DNA of 53,858 nucleotides, taken from contig JAAAJB010000205.1 in the NCBI GenBank assembly GCA_016098155.1, positions 1 through 53,858 on the forward strand. Reading direction: 5' to 3'. The stretch comes from Actinomortierella ambigua. Lineage: Eukaryota; Mortierellomycota; Mortierellomycetes; Mortierellales; Mortierellaceae. The position numbers and the translations under genes were made by a program. This document shows positions 1-9,939 of the stretch, in pieces (the stretch's first letter is position 1; each line of letters opens with the position of its first letter). The notes under the pieces were generated by a model. That model did no database searches. It was not told the DNA's origin and was given only the letters and a program-made list of their open reading frames with translations.

Positions 1-23
1 AAAAAAAAAAAAAAAAAAAAAAA
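1..23. repeat. poly-A run at the window edge
   Basis: An uninterrupted A tract opens the window. It could be a simple genomic homopolymer or sit at a contig end. No gene signal is attached to it. Confidence 0.8.
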
Positions 24-441
24 GAATCATAACTAATCAAGCTTTTCATCAATCCACGAGACGGTGTGTCAGCAAGCGAAGCCGTCTCGTATTTATATAA
101 TCTGTTTGTTTCACCTACCATCCCTGCAAACTTCTTCCGAACCAGCTATCATAGATGGTAGGATTACCCAGCCCCCTTTCTCTTCTTGTCCTTCCCATTT
201 GTCTACTTCCCTTCAAACTTTGATCCCCTAGACGTTTTCTTGTAGTTGCTCACCATCCACACCTCCTCTGCGTCGCTCTCCCTCTTCATTTTTCTTCTGG
301 TTCTAGTCTTCACTATACATCCTCGGCATCGCACTGTAGGAATTTGGGCCACAAAAGTATAATTACCGTGGATACGTAACCTTCGTCAAAGCACAAAGTG
401 TCGATAGGCGCAAGGTTGATTCGGAATGGCGATGCATTGTT

Positions 442-708
442 ATGCCACGATTGACAACTTCACTGCTCTGCGACGCAGGATCCAGACTCGAGAAGGAATG
501 GGACCTGGAGACGGCGGTGCGCGACCAGTTCTGGTCACGTCTACAGGAGACGGAACAAGAAGAAGGGCAGGCACACAAGTCTTTGTCCACTTTGAAGAAA
601 CAGGCTTACCAACGTTTTAATGCCATACAAGACCTAATCGTTACAGAAACGACAGTAGCATCAGGTAAACTTGACGCGTCAAGTGTTGTTGACGACTGTC
701 TCTCTTAA
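442..708 (+). CDS. possible terminal exon of an unrecognised gene
   Basis: I do not recognise this gene. An open frame runs from upstream of 360 to a TAA at 706-708. From about residue 14 of the listed frame the translation is hydrophilic and rich in Glu, Gln and Lys (for example SRLEKEWDLETAVRDQFW), which reads like an alpha-helical protein tail. CAG acceptor-like sites lie near 340 and 480, so the real exon may start upstream and join exons outside the window or in the first 300 bases. A 75-codon frame on the opposite strand overlaps it and looks like a shadow. Composition and the open frame are the only support. Confidence 0.2.
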   Translation: MPRLTTSLLCDAGSRLEKEWDLETAVRDQFWSRLQETEQEEGQAHKSLSTLKKQAYQRFNAIQDLIVTETTVASGKLDASSVVDDCLS

Positions 709-1773
709 TTTAATTGTATCGCAAATGTTCTGACTCGCGTCTCATTTGTTGATGATATAGAGAGCGAGAAACAGAGAGTTAACAAACGATAAGTCCAGGA
801 CCTCATAGTCAAAGCTGCTTGTGAAATAAAAAAACCTGTATCTTTTAATATCTTGCCACTGAGCGTTGTGAACAGACAGGACTAAACGGTCGAAACGAAA
901 GTTTCGTCCGCTCCATCCATCATTCTCATGTGCCGCCCGTACTATTTTCTTTTTCTTCTACATCTGTCACTCCCGTGTCATTGACTTGAGCGGGTGGACC
1001 TGCGTCTGCCTGTAATGCAGCACCAACAGCAGCTGTTGTTGCAATACACAATGACAAACATGACCACCCCTAAAGAACACCACACGAGTGAAAGAAAAAA
1101 AAGGTGTTGTTCATACGAACAAATCTATAGAATAATGAGCGGATCGTAGCAACAAGGCTACTCTACCGCCTACAATACCCCGTTCAATTAAAGTCGTCTG
1201 CAATGGATTATTTTTATTATTATCTGCGTCGAGACAGGAGGATAGGCTAGACGCATCCACATGCACAGAGTAATATGCACACATTGTGACCATTTTAAGT
1301 GTACACAAGGTTCGGTTCTTGGATAACCTTGTGTTCTCCCTCCCTAATAGACACCGTGCCCCATAGTGAAGACATCGGAGCGCAGATGAATGCCTCTCCC
1401 TCTCCCTCAAAGTCTGGCTTTTGGAGCAAGGTAGATGCCTTGAGCCAAGTGCAACTAAAGTGTGTGGTATATCACCCTGGCCAAGCGCAGTACCTGGACA
1501 GAGCAGCTGGTACGATCTCAATATTTCTGCCAGTGTTGGTGTACACAGCGAGGATTCAGCAAACCAACAGCAATGATGTCCCTGTCCAGACAGTGAAACA
1601 AACAAACGCGCATGCTCCCAAATCTCCTCAGAAGGAAAAAAACAAGTACGAATGTCCATTCATTTCTCTTCCCCCATCATCATCATACCCTCTCATCGCG
1701 AATCACGAGGTCTCATCCATTCCATCTCATATACAAGACCTAATTTTTTTCACACCTATCAGACGTTCTCATC
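709..1773. other. intergenic region upstream of Sel1 kinase 1
   Basis: About 1 kb with no convincing coding exon. Overlapping open frames on both strands at 1111-1796 lack domain signatures and show no plausible splicing. The last 100 bases before 1774 are pyrimidine-rich, as in other leaders of this genome. Confidence 0.5.
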
Positions 1774-4179
1774 ATGGTAAGAACCTATCACATTAACTAC
1801 CCGTTAAGCTGCGGATACCGACCTATTGACTAACACCCATTCCTGCCCCACCTTCTCCTGGCCTCTTAGCCGCCTCTGCAATCTATGCTGGTTTTAGGAA
1901 ACCTTCTCGGTACAGGAGGCTACGGATCTGTTCACGAGGCTCGCTGGGGATGCCAACAATGTGCTGCAAAGTCATTCCACCTCTCGCGCTTGGATTTCCA
2001 CGAGCAGGCCATCCAGAAGGAGATCAAGGTCTTACAGAAGCTCAAGCACCGCAACATCATTCAGTTCTATAGGACTCATGAGCAAGAAGACCGCATCTAC
2101 CTCATCATGGAGCTGGCCGAGAAGGGCACCCTCACAAAGGCCATTAAAGGTGGCACGATGGATTGGCCAACCAAGACACGAATCGCTCACGAGATTGCTC
2201 GTGGGCTTGAGTACATTCACCAAGAGTCTGTCCTTCACCGTGACCTCAAGAGTGCCAATGTGCTCCTTACAAAACACATGGAAGCCAAGTTGGCCGACTT
2301 TGGACTCGCCCAGATGCGGTCCACTATGAGCAACAGTCAATCGACGTCGTCGGAAGGAAGGTTCGGAGGGACACTGAGGTGGCTCGCACCAGAGCTCTTT
2401 GAGGTGGACAAGCCTGCCTACTCCACAAAGTCAGACATCTACGCCTTGGGCGTGGTGATGTGGGAGATGGCAGCCAACTGTACACAGCCCTACAAGAGCC
2501 AGGACAACGGAGCGCTGATTGCCTTGTATGTCAAGAGTGGTCATCGTGAGACATTGCCAGAGGACACACCGACCGAGTACCGCGAGTATGTCGAACATTG
2601 CTGGCACCAGGACCCTAGCAAGCGCCCTCACGCGAGCGAGGTGGTCTTGGTACCAGAGATTATTCGACATGATACAACTGACGATGACATCCCCAATACA
2701 TTCAGCCTCGGCGACGATGATGATGTCGACATTGCTGCCCGTGTTCTCAGCAAGCAAGACAACACCTACTCCGATACTCAAGTCAAGGCGGGCAGTAGGT
2801 GTATCCCACAGACGGGTGATAATGTTGTACAACACTTTAGCCAGGCAGCCAAGCGAGGTAACAACGATGCACAGTTGTTTCTCGCCTGGCTCTACAGTCA
2901 TGGTGGAGGAGGGGTCGACAAGAGCGCTGAAGATTCGCTCTGGTGGTACCATGAGGCGGCAAGGTGTGGCAACATTACGGCACAGCTCACACTCGCTGAG
3001 ATGTATGAACAAGGCCAAGACGTGGAGGTCAGCGAGGTGGAGGCCGCCATTTGGTACCGCAAATCTGCTGTGCACGGCGTTGTCAAGGCACAAGTCAAGA
3101 CGGGCAAGATGTACGAAGAAGGAAGAGGCGTACAACAGGATGATGTCGAAGCCTTCCGATGGTTCCGCATGGCAGCTGAGGATGGACAGATTGACGCGCA
3201 GGTCAAGGTAGCCACATGGCTCTCGCTTGGTCGAGGCGTCGAACAGAGCGATGCCGAGGCTGCCAAGTGGTACACCAAGGCTGCCGAAAAAGAGGACGCG
3301 AATGCACAGTACAATCTTGGATTTATGTACGATGAGGGACAGGGAGTCTGTCAGAGCGACACCGAGGCAGTTAAGTGGTACACCAAGGCAGCCGAGCAAG
3401 GGAAGGCAGTAGCACAGTATAATCTCGGAGTGATGTACAGACAAGGACAAGGGGTCGGTCAGAGCGATATCGAGGCAGCAAAGTGGTACACTAAGGCAGC
3501 CCAACAAGGGGATGCGGACGCACAGTACAATCTTGGATGGATGTACGACCATGGACGAGGAGTCGATCAGAGCGACATCGAGGCAGCCAAGTGGTACACC
3601 AAGGCAGCCGAGCAAGGGAATACGACTGCACAGGACAACCTTGGATGGATGTATAGAACAGGACAAGGGGTCGATCATAGCGATGTCGAAGCAGTCAAGT
3701 GGTACACCAAGGCAGCCGAGAGTGAGAATGCGAAAGCACAGTACAACCTTGGAGTGATGTATAGAACAGGACAAGGGGTCGATCAGAGCGATGTCGAAGC
3801 AGTCAAGTGGTACACTAAGGCAGCCGAACAAGGGGATGCGGATGCACAGTACAATCTTGGATTGATGTACGGCCAAGGACGAGGGGTCAATCATAGTGTC
3901 ACCGAGGCAGCCAAGTGGTACACTGAGGCAGCTGAGCAAGGGAATGCAGAAGCACAGTACAACCTTGGATGGATGTACAACCACGGACAAGGATTCGATC
4001 AGAGCGATGTCGAGGCAGTCAAATGGTATACCAAAGCAGCTGAACAAGGGGATGCGGATGCACAGCACAATCTTGGAGTGATGTACGGCCAAGGACGAGG
4101 GGTCAATCATAGTGCCACCGAGGCAGCCAAGTGGTTCACCAAGGCAGCCGAGCAAGGGAATTCAGATACATACCTATAA
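1774..4179 (+). CDS. Protein kinase with C-terminal Sel1 repeats (kinase 1)
   Basis: A serine/threonine kinase, TKL-like in its motifs, fused to a Sel1-repeat array; probably soluble, as no signal or membrane segment is visible. Model: exon 1 is only the ATG at 1774-1776; the intron 1777-1869 (GTAAGA, CTAAC branch site, TTAG) follows; exon 2 is 1870-4179. Total 770 residues. Kinase motifs seen: glycine loop GTGGYGSV, Lys in CAAK (about residue 35), HRDLKSANVLL, DFGLA and GTLRWLAPE, so it looks catalytically intact. From about residue 330 there are about 13 Sel1 units; those from 3265 on are 108-bp repeats (see the repeat entry). The array ends mid-unit at a TAA, and eroded repeat sequence continues past it, so the protein is probably shortened. 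An internal ATG at 1885 would give 764 residues. Substrate and pathway are unknown; Sel1 arrays usually act as protein-binding scaffolds. Confidence 0.88.
3265..4179 (+). repeat. 108-bp tandem Sel1-coding repeats inside kinase 1
   Basis: Units start with AAG TGG at 3265, 3373, 3481, 3589, 3697, 3805, 3913, 4021 and 4129, an exact 108-nt (36-codon) period; the last unit is cut short by the stop. Each unit encodes a variant of KWYTKAAEQG...AQYNLGxMY..GxGV..S..EA. Units starting at 3805 and 4021 are almost identical. Changes concentrate at the residues after EQG, at the residue between LG and MY, and at the two residues after MY, which suggests a recently expanded or homogenised array. Confidence 0.9.
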
Positions 4180-4345
4180 ACTGTCTAGATATACGTCCAA
4201 GGACAATGAGTCGGTCAGCTATGTCGAGACAGTCAAGTGTTTCGCCAAGTCATCTGAGCAAGGGATGTGCGAGCACCAAATGGTCTCGGGCGGCGATAGA
4301 ATTGGGCAAGGAGTCGAGTAGAGTGACAACATGGCATTCGCATGG
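4180..4345 (+). pseudogene. decayed Sel1-repeat remnants beyond the kinase 1 stop
   Basis: Sequence after the TAA still matches the 108-bp unit. At 4190-4265 the pieces for the GQG, GVGQ, EAVKW and AAEQG portions can be aligned, but with in-frame stops and about a 2-base deletion where the unit should read CAG AGC GAT. A second partial match lies near 4302-4325 (ggcaaggagtcgagtagag). The array was once longer and its 3' end has been lost to mutation. Confidence 0.65.
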
Positions 4346-4360
4346 TTTAGCAATTGCAGG

Positions 4361-4455
4361 GCGAACCTTCTTCCTTTCAAGGTTCTCTCTCCACATTGAC
4401 CGGCGCATCTCCTCCCCGCCTGCATTTCTCCCTCCCTCTCGCATTCATTCATTTT
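4361..4455. repeat. dispersed repeat, copy 1
   Basis: This block, beginning gcgaaccttcttcctttcaa, recurs at about 6328-6457 with small indels. Shared features in order are ggt..ctctctccaca, gcatctcctcc, cgcctgcatttc and ctctcgcattcattcatt. This copy lies downstream of kinase 1. Confidence 0.75.
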
Positions 4456-4892
4456 CTCTCTCTCGCATTCCCTATGCTCTCTTCTTCATACAAATGGCTC
4501 GCGTGAGATAGAAGACTGGTTTCGAGTTCTACACCCGAGAGACCGGTTAGGCAACCAAGGCACATTGCAGAGGGCAAAGCGGGAGTGGAGTTGTTCTAAG
4601 ATCCGTTGTTGGTGAGCTCATGATATCTTTCTCCACATTATTTTTCTATTTGTCCTCACTGTGACAGGATCCTTCCAATTCATCCCAACAGCCCCTTTGA
4701 GTAGAGCACACATATATAAATACCACTCATCCTTTGCACAACACCCTCCAATCGTTTCTTGTCTTCTCTATACCACTCTGTTTTCCACTGCCTCCTCCTA
4801 CCTGCCCAACTGCCCTGCCCTGTTGCCGTTACACTCTCGCCACACTCACCACCACCACCACCACCACTACCACCAGCGATTTAACTGTCAAC
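4456..4892. other. intergenic/leader region of the cupredoxin gene
   Basis: Holds a TATA box at 4713-4720 and a pyrimidine- and CCA-rich leader (CAC/CCA tract about 4845-4875) ending at the start codon. No other gene is seen. Confidence 0.55.
4713..4720 (+). promoter_or_regulatory. TATA box of the cupredoxin gene
   Basis: TATATAAA lies 173 bp upstream of the ATG at 4893 and is followed by a CT-rich leader. This is compatible with a strongly regulated promoter. Confidence 0.55.
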
Positions 4893-5276
4893 ATGCGATT
4901 CATTCCCCTTTTCATTTATAGCGCACTGGTTATTTTCGCGTCGTCTGTCGTTGCTGAAACCAAGACGGTTGAAGTTGATATGTTGTTCTCCCCTCCAAGC
5001 TTCAAGCCTGACAAGGTTGAAATTAACGTCGGCGATTCCGTTAAATGGACAAACAAGAATCTTATAGTCTCCCATACTGTCGATGAAGGAGCAGACTGTA
5101 CCGCATTTGCCGGCCCTCAAGCCTTCAGGAGTGGACCCATTTTGCCATCTGGAACGTTCACACACAAGTTTGACAAAGCGGGAGAATATCCCTACTTCTG
5201 CGCTCCCCATTGCTGGAGTGGCCCCATGCGAGGAGTGGTCTATGTCAAGGAGAACTCGGCACCCGGTACAGCCTAG
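4893..5276 (+). CDS. Small secreted cupredoxin (type 1 copper protein)
   Basis: A single-exon gene of 127 residues. Residues 1-21 form a signal peptide ending at VVA. The mature part is one plastocyanin-like domain: FKPDKVEINVGDSVKWTN is typical of the family's early strands, and the copper ligands can be seen as His in SHTV and Cys, His and Met in FCAPHCWSGPM. Spacing is C-x2-H-x5-M, one residue longer than the plastocyanin C-x2-H-x4-M, with a second Cys beside the His ligand. There is no GPI signal or membrane helix, so I infer a soluble extracellular or wall-associated electron carrier or copper binder. The frame stays open upstream to 4734, but that part is Thr/Pro leader-like; the signal peptide fixes the start at 4893. 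Confidence 0.9.
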   Translation: MRFIPLFIYSALVIFASSVVAETKTVEVDMLFSPPSFKPDKVEINVGDSVKWTNKNLIVSHTVDEGADCTAFAGPQAFRSGPILPSGTFTHKFDKAGEYPYFCAPHCWSGPMRGVVYVKENSAPGTA

Positions 5277-6687
5277 CCCAGTCTTTTATTTTATTTTAGG
5301 GCAATAGTGCAAGTGCACTTTGTCAAATTGTTGCTTTTTCATCTTTCTCGACCCTCTCCTCGCTTTACATATTACAACTTGATGGAGGAAAACCGTCCTC
5401 TCCCTCCCTCAGCATCGTCCATATCCAGTCCTATGATTAATAAAGCACAACGAGCACGCATGTCAATGAGGAGGGATGTTGACAGAGGAACCGTGAGAGG
5501 CAACCCCAAAAGTAGAGTTTCTTAACGGATATCCGCCAACGCCTCAAAGAATAACGAATTGGGTTGAGATTAACATATGGTGTATCGTTAAGATCACTAC
5601 CCAAAATCAACACCGTGGACAACTTTAGTGAATGGATGTGGAGTTGAGGTCAAAGAAAAGGAAGGGCACTGTCAGAGAAAGATAGGAGAAACACCAAGGT
5701 GAGGGGAAAGAAACAAAAAAAACGAATGCAAGGGAGAACAAGAAATGGGAGATCAGCAATACTGTCAGGCACACAAAGTCCCATATGAAAAAGGGGGTAT
5801 CAAAGCCACATGATCAGGACCGAATCGGCTATCGTCCAAAGTTCGAGTCTACAAACTTGAAATGGCCATTGCCAATGACTGTGAGATAGCATTATCAACC
5901 TGAAACAGCAGGCGGAAATGACTTATTGCACAGGCACCATTGCTTCGGTGACATGGCGTCTCTCTCGCTTCTCGCTGCACGCTGCTTTGACCCGCTATTT
6001 CTTCTTTTTTGAGACTCAGGCGCCAATATATATGACGGGGATGGCTGGCTTACGATGCAATGGCGCGAGAGAAAGGACCTTTCAATGCTGAATACGAATA
6101 TACTGTTGTACTGCAGCAGGGTTACGGATCACAGGCCCCACTCCTGCCCCATGGCCATCCACAATATCCCTATGGAGGATAGTACCCAGACGCGCCTGGT
6201 TGAGCCCATCCCTATCCTATCCCGTCCTATCCTATCCCCGTCCCTCCCTTTCTACCCACCACCTACCACCACCACCACCCTACATCTCTCCTTTCTCACC
6301 CTCAAAACTTAAAGATAAGACCCCACGGCGAACCTTCTTCCTTTCAAGGTCTTTCTCTCTCCACACATTGTCCATGACATTCAGTTGACCTGTGCATCTC
6401 CTCCCCCCCGCCTGCATTTCCCCCCTTCCTCTCGCATTCATTCATTCATTCATTCTCCTTTCCAATTCACACCGCGCCTGCATTCTTCATTCTCACCCCA
6501 ATCTCACCTGCTTGCCTCCTTGACACCCGTGTCTGCTTGTACCCTCCACTCCGTCAGTTGGACGCCTCGTCGTTCGCGGTCTCTTCCTCCCAGCAGAGAA
6601 AACCTGTTTGAGAGCCGTTTGCAGAAAGAAAGAAACAACGCATCCATCATCTCTCGCTACCCTTGCGGGGTTAAAGCAAAGAAAACG
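5277..6687. other. intergenic region and leader of the membrane protein gene
   Basis: About 1.4 kb without a convincing gene. AT-rich sequence near 6025 (aatatatatg) could be a TATA element. Runs of cctatccc lie at 6208-6240, and the second copy of the dispersed repeat is close to the membrane protein gene. Confidence 0.5.
6328..6457. repeat. dispersed repeat, copy 2
   Basis: Partner of 4361-4455 in the same orientation, slightly longer because of an insertion around 6370-6390 and extra attc units at the end. It lies in the probable promoter or 5' leader of the membrane protein gene. Confidence 0.75.
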
Positions 6688-8769
6688 ATGCGTCGACGGC
6701 CATACGACCGGCTGGCGCATCGTCCAGCCCCGCCAAAACTAGCTGTTGTTCAGCAAACTTGGTTGTGGCAGCCGCTGGTGCTATTGCTGGTGCTATTACT
6801 GGTGCTGAAACCTGGCTGTCATACCAATGCGCAAGTCATCCCTGCATCCGCGATAACAACAACAACAACAACGACAACAGCAGCAGCACAAAGCCCGAGC
6901 CCCACCACAAAACCCTCTTCCTCTCCTGTGCCTTCCATCCCACCCCAGTGTGCACAATGTCCTCACTCTACGTTCATGCAAGCTCCTTCCACCGACAACA
7001 CTAGCCCCTCCCCTCCTTCCCCTTTGTCCTCTTTTCCAGACAGCCACAACAACAACAACAATATTGACATTGACAACCAGAATATCATCACCCCGTCAAA
7101 CGGTAGCAGTAACACCACCCCCGATCCAATGACATGCTATTTCCACTCCCAGTGTGTCCCACTGAAGCTCCTCTGTGACCCATCCCTCGACGGCGACGAC
7201 TGCGATCGCTCGGAGAACCAAGCACCCTTGAGCTGTGGTCTCGATGGGATCTGCTACTCGACCAACAACCAACTCCCTTACCCTTCCCCGGGCAAAGGTG
7301 CACCCAGTGCCAGTCAATGCGACGAGGGCTACTTTGTGGCCCTGGTCGGCAACAAGTATACCCGCAGCTGTCTGTTCAGGACCATGCAACCCGCTGCCGA
7401 GTGCAGCCCTTGGGAGTATAGCTACCGAGGCTACTGCTTTCTAGCCACCTGCAACGCCACCGCACCCTGTCCTGCCGACTATGAGTGTCGATCCGTCGAC
7501 CCGACCACCGATACGGGCGTCTGTCGACACCCTGGCGATGCCTCTGATAGACCATGGAGTGGCGGTGGCAGCACCCGTGGCGGTGGTAACGATGGCGACG
7601 ACGACGACGATGATGATGATGACGACGGTATTGGACTCGGCGGACACTACTCGACCCAGGACAAGCTGATCGAGGGCCTCTTGGTCGGGACCAGCTCGCT
7701 CCTCTTTGGAGGGCTGGTAGGTGCCTGCTTTTGGTACCGCAAACGGCGGCGGGAGCGACGGATCCAGTGGGAGCGACAGGGGCATGGCAGTCGACAGGGA
7801 TCGTTTGCAGGAGGTGGCGATGGAGTAGTGGCGTTTAGCATCGATGGGCATAGCAAGGGATCGCGGTTCTTGCCCTCTTGGATCGAGCGGCGATGGCGGC
7901 CAAACTCCCGTCATGAAGGAGAGGAAGACGCGGAGGCGGCGGCGGAGGAGGATATCGAGGACGAGGATAGCGAGGAGGAAGATGAGGAGGAAGAGGAAGA
8001 GGAAGAGGAGGGGCATGATGTTGATCGTAGCCAGCAGGGTGTGGACAGGAGCCATACAAACACTCTGGAAGAACCTCAGCCAGAAGATGGATTGGCATCG
8101 TCACCATCATCGCGGCGGCAGGAACAGCGGCGGCAGCAGCAGCGGGAACGGCAACGACAACGGCAAAGGCAACGGCAACGGCCACCACAACAGCGGTCGT
8201 CCATGTCTTCCTCGCATGGTCGCCGTTCGGGCTTCACTATCCAGGAGACGGGGAGCTCGCAGGACAGCACGATCCACCTTCCCTACGATCGACAAAATCT
8301 CTTCTCAGGGAGGCGCTGGTTCTGGAACTTTGAAGACATGGGCAGCGGAGGCAGTGGTCATTTGCAACGACAAACGCTACCGCCGCCGACGGTGATTGCT
8401 ATGCTGGACGTGTCGCCGGAGATAATGGACCCACCACCGCTCTACACGCGACGTCCAGAACCGGGACTACCTACCTATGGCGATGTCACTGGCGAAGGGC
8501 CGCCCGTTGCGGGAGACGCTGCTAGTGTTGGGGCAGACGAGGTAGCAGACAGCCTAGTACCACCACCACCGTCATCATCTCTGCCACCCATGCCACAACC
8601 ACCTACAGCGGCTGTTGTTGTTGATGTTGCTCACCCACCGACCTTGCCCACTCGTCCAGAGGCGGCCGTGACGATCGACACTGTGTCTGGTACACATCGG
8701 CGACGAGGCCGATCTATAGGATCGTCATCTATAGGATCGTCACCATCTCAAGCAGCGCCAACCTATTAG
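6688..8769 (+). CDS. Single-pass membrane protein, Cys-rich outside, PPxY tail inside
   Basis: I do not recognise this gene as a named family. From the ATG at 6688 it is 693 residues; the frame is open back to 6385, but that part has leader-like composition, and 6688 gives a basic start followed by a strong hydrophobic signal (residues about 18-50, ending CHTNA). Next come a Thr/Ser/Pro linker, a Cys-rich region (about 150-290, around 18 Cys), a Gly/poly-Asp stretch, and a membrane helix (about 328-348, GLLVGTSSLLFGGLVGACF) with the stop-transfer run RKRRRERR. The cytoplasmic part has a Glu-rich block, an Arg/Gln block (about nt 8110-8200) and a Pro-rich tail with PPPLY at residues 582-586, a ligand for WW domains such as those of Rsp5/Nedd4 ligases. 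I infer a cell-surface sensor or ubiquitin-ligase adaptor. It ends 175 bp before the next gene. Confidence 0.8.
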   Translation: MRRRPYDRLAHRPAPPKLAVVQQTWLWQPLVLLLVLLLVLKPGCHTNAQVIPASAITTTTTTTTAAAQSPSPTTKPSSSPVPSIPPQCAQCPHSTFMQAPSTDNTSPSPPSPLSSFPDSHNNNNNIDIDNQNIITPSNGSSNTTPDPMTCYFHSQCVPLKLLCDPSLDGDDCDRSENQAPLSCGLDGICYSTNNQLPYPSPGKGAPSASQCDEGYFVALVGNKYTRSCLFRTMQPAAECSPWEYSYRGYCFLATCNATAPCPADYECRSVDPTTDTGVCRHPGDASDRPWSGGGSTRGGGNDGDDDDDDDDDDGIGLGGHYSTQDKLIEGLLVGTSSLLFGGLVGACFWYRKRRRERRIQWERQGHGSRQGSFAGGGDGVVAFSIDGHSKGSRFLPSWIERRWRPNSRHEGEEDAEAAAEEDIEDEDSEEEDEEEEEEEEEGHDVDRSQQGVDRSHTNTLEEPQPEDGLASSPSSRRQEQRRQQQRERQRQRQRQRQRPPQQRSSMSSSHGRRSGFTIQETGSSQDSTIHLPYDRQNLFSGRRWFWNFEDMGSGGSGHLQRQTLPPPTVIAMLDVSPEIMDPPPLYTRRPEPGLPTYGDVTGEGPPVAGDAASVGADEVADSLVPPPPSSSLPPMPQPPTAAVVVDVAHPPTLPTRPEAAVTIDTVSGTHRRRGRSIGSSSIGSSPSQAAPTY

Positions 8770-8944
8770 TAGTCAGGCCCTCAATACCCTCCTCCTCAGC
8801 ATTAGTTCCTTCTCACACTCCCCCCTTTCCCTGTACAAATAGAGTTTTACATGTGCCTGTGGCTGCACAAGTAACCACCTTGCCACAAGCCAGAATATGA
8901 CCCGATTTTGGGTTCATCAAAGAAAGAGACACACCTCTCCCCAC

Positions 8945-9939
8945 ATGTCAGCAATGCAGGCCACATTTGAGCGATTCGATTCATACGACTTTGACACAGA
9001 TGCCAACTTTCAGGTAACAATGAAGGGTGTAAAACAAAAGGAACGCTTTTCTAATGTCGCACTGAATGATGTCCTAACACGACTCTTTTCGTTCCGGGGT
9101 AACACACACACCTAGGCAGGACTGCAGTCCATTTTGACCAAGCAGCAGGACAAGACGACAGAGCAACAAAAGGAGGCTGTTGACAATGCAAAGTTCTTTT
9201 ATTTTTCACGGTATGGAGGATTTTGATCCGCAAAGGTCCCTTGCAATGGATCCAAGGAAAAAAAAACAGAAGGAAGGAAGTGGTCTAACGCGAAACAACT
9301 CCGATTTTTCATTTTATTGCTCATGGTGTGCGTGTGTAGATTTGTCGAAGCTTTTGATTTGAACGAATACAAGACATGGAAACAGTCGCCACAGCAACAG
9401 CAGCAATCTACATCCACGGACAACAACGATAACAGCGCTGCACAAGAGTCTGTAGCATCCTCGGCACAGCCCGCCCAGCCCGCTGGAGCCTCTTCAGGTG
9501 CGTCGTCGCACTTTCACGACTATGAAGACTAAAGACGCGTGTTATGTAGCATAGGGGCCTAATATTTTCACCACCCTTTCTTTGTTCTTTTTTTTTCTTA
9601 CACATCTTCTTCAGAGCCAACATATCCAAAGTCCTTCCAGGAGATTTGCGAACTCATTGCATCGGGTCAACCTATCCCAGGTAAAAGCTCCATGTGAAAT
9701 CGGACACAAGGACAGGGAGGACAACAAAAAAAATAGCATATTGAAGTCTCTCCGACTTGGGCAAGTGAATGATAAATGATCCACTTATCAACTTTTTTTT
9801 TATTTACTCTTAACGGGGAAATCACAACCACAACCAAATAGGTATCCGCCAGATCCCCAACAACTTGGCCGAAGGCACGCCTAGCGAAACTAAGCTGGCT
9901 CCGCGACAGAAGCCATGGGAGAAGGCCGCCGCAGCCTAA
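8945..9939 (+). CDS. PEX39: Pex39-like / KPWE-domain peroxisomal import protein
   Basis: Exons: 8945-9013, 9116-9210, 9340-9497, 9615-9680, 9842-9939. All junctions are GT-AG and the phases agree, giving 161 residues; an in-frame ATG at 8897 would add 16. The N-terminal part (ATFERFDSYDF, then AGLQSILTKQQ...FFYFSRFVEAFDL) is followed by a Gln/Ser/Ala linker and a conserved C-terminus: SFQEICELIASGQPIPG, IRQIPNNLAEG, and RQKPWEK just before the stop. The SF-EL-I-GQPIPGI plus KPWE signature matches the PEX14-like KPWE domain (Pfam) and the short peroxin Pex39 (yeast Yjr012c), reported to help import of PTS2 proteins through Pex7. The family assignment is from the motifs; function here is inferred. 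If intron 3 is retained, translation ends at 9532 and the KPWE part is lost. Confidence 0.72.

Noticed and set aside
2431..4155. 574-codon open frame on the minus strand opposite kinase 1
   Set aside because: It is an antisense shadow of the 108-bp Sel1 repeats; its Cys/Leu-rich periodic product simply mirrors the repeat, and the plus strand has a complete kinase and Sel1 protein.
6385..6687. N-terminal extension of the membrane protein from an ATG at 6385
   Set aside because: It is Ser/Pro/His-rich leader-like sequence that includes the dispersed repeat; the signal sequence starts after the ATG at 6688.
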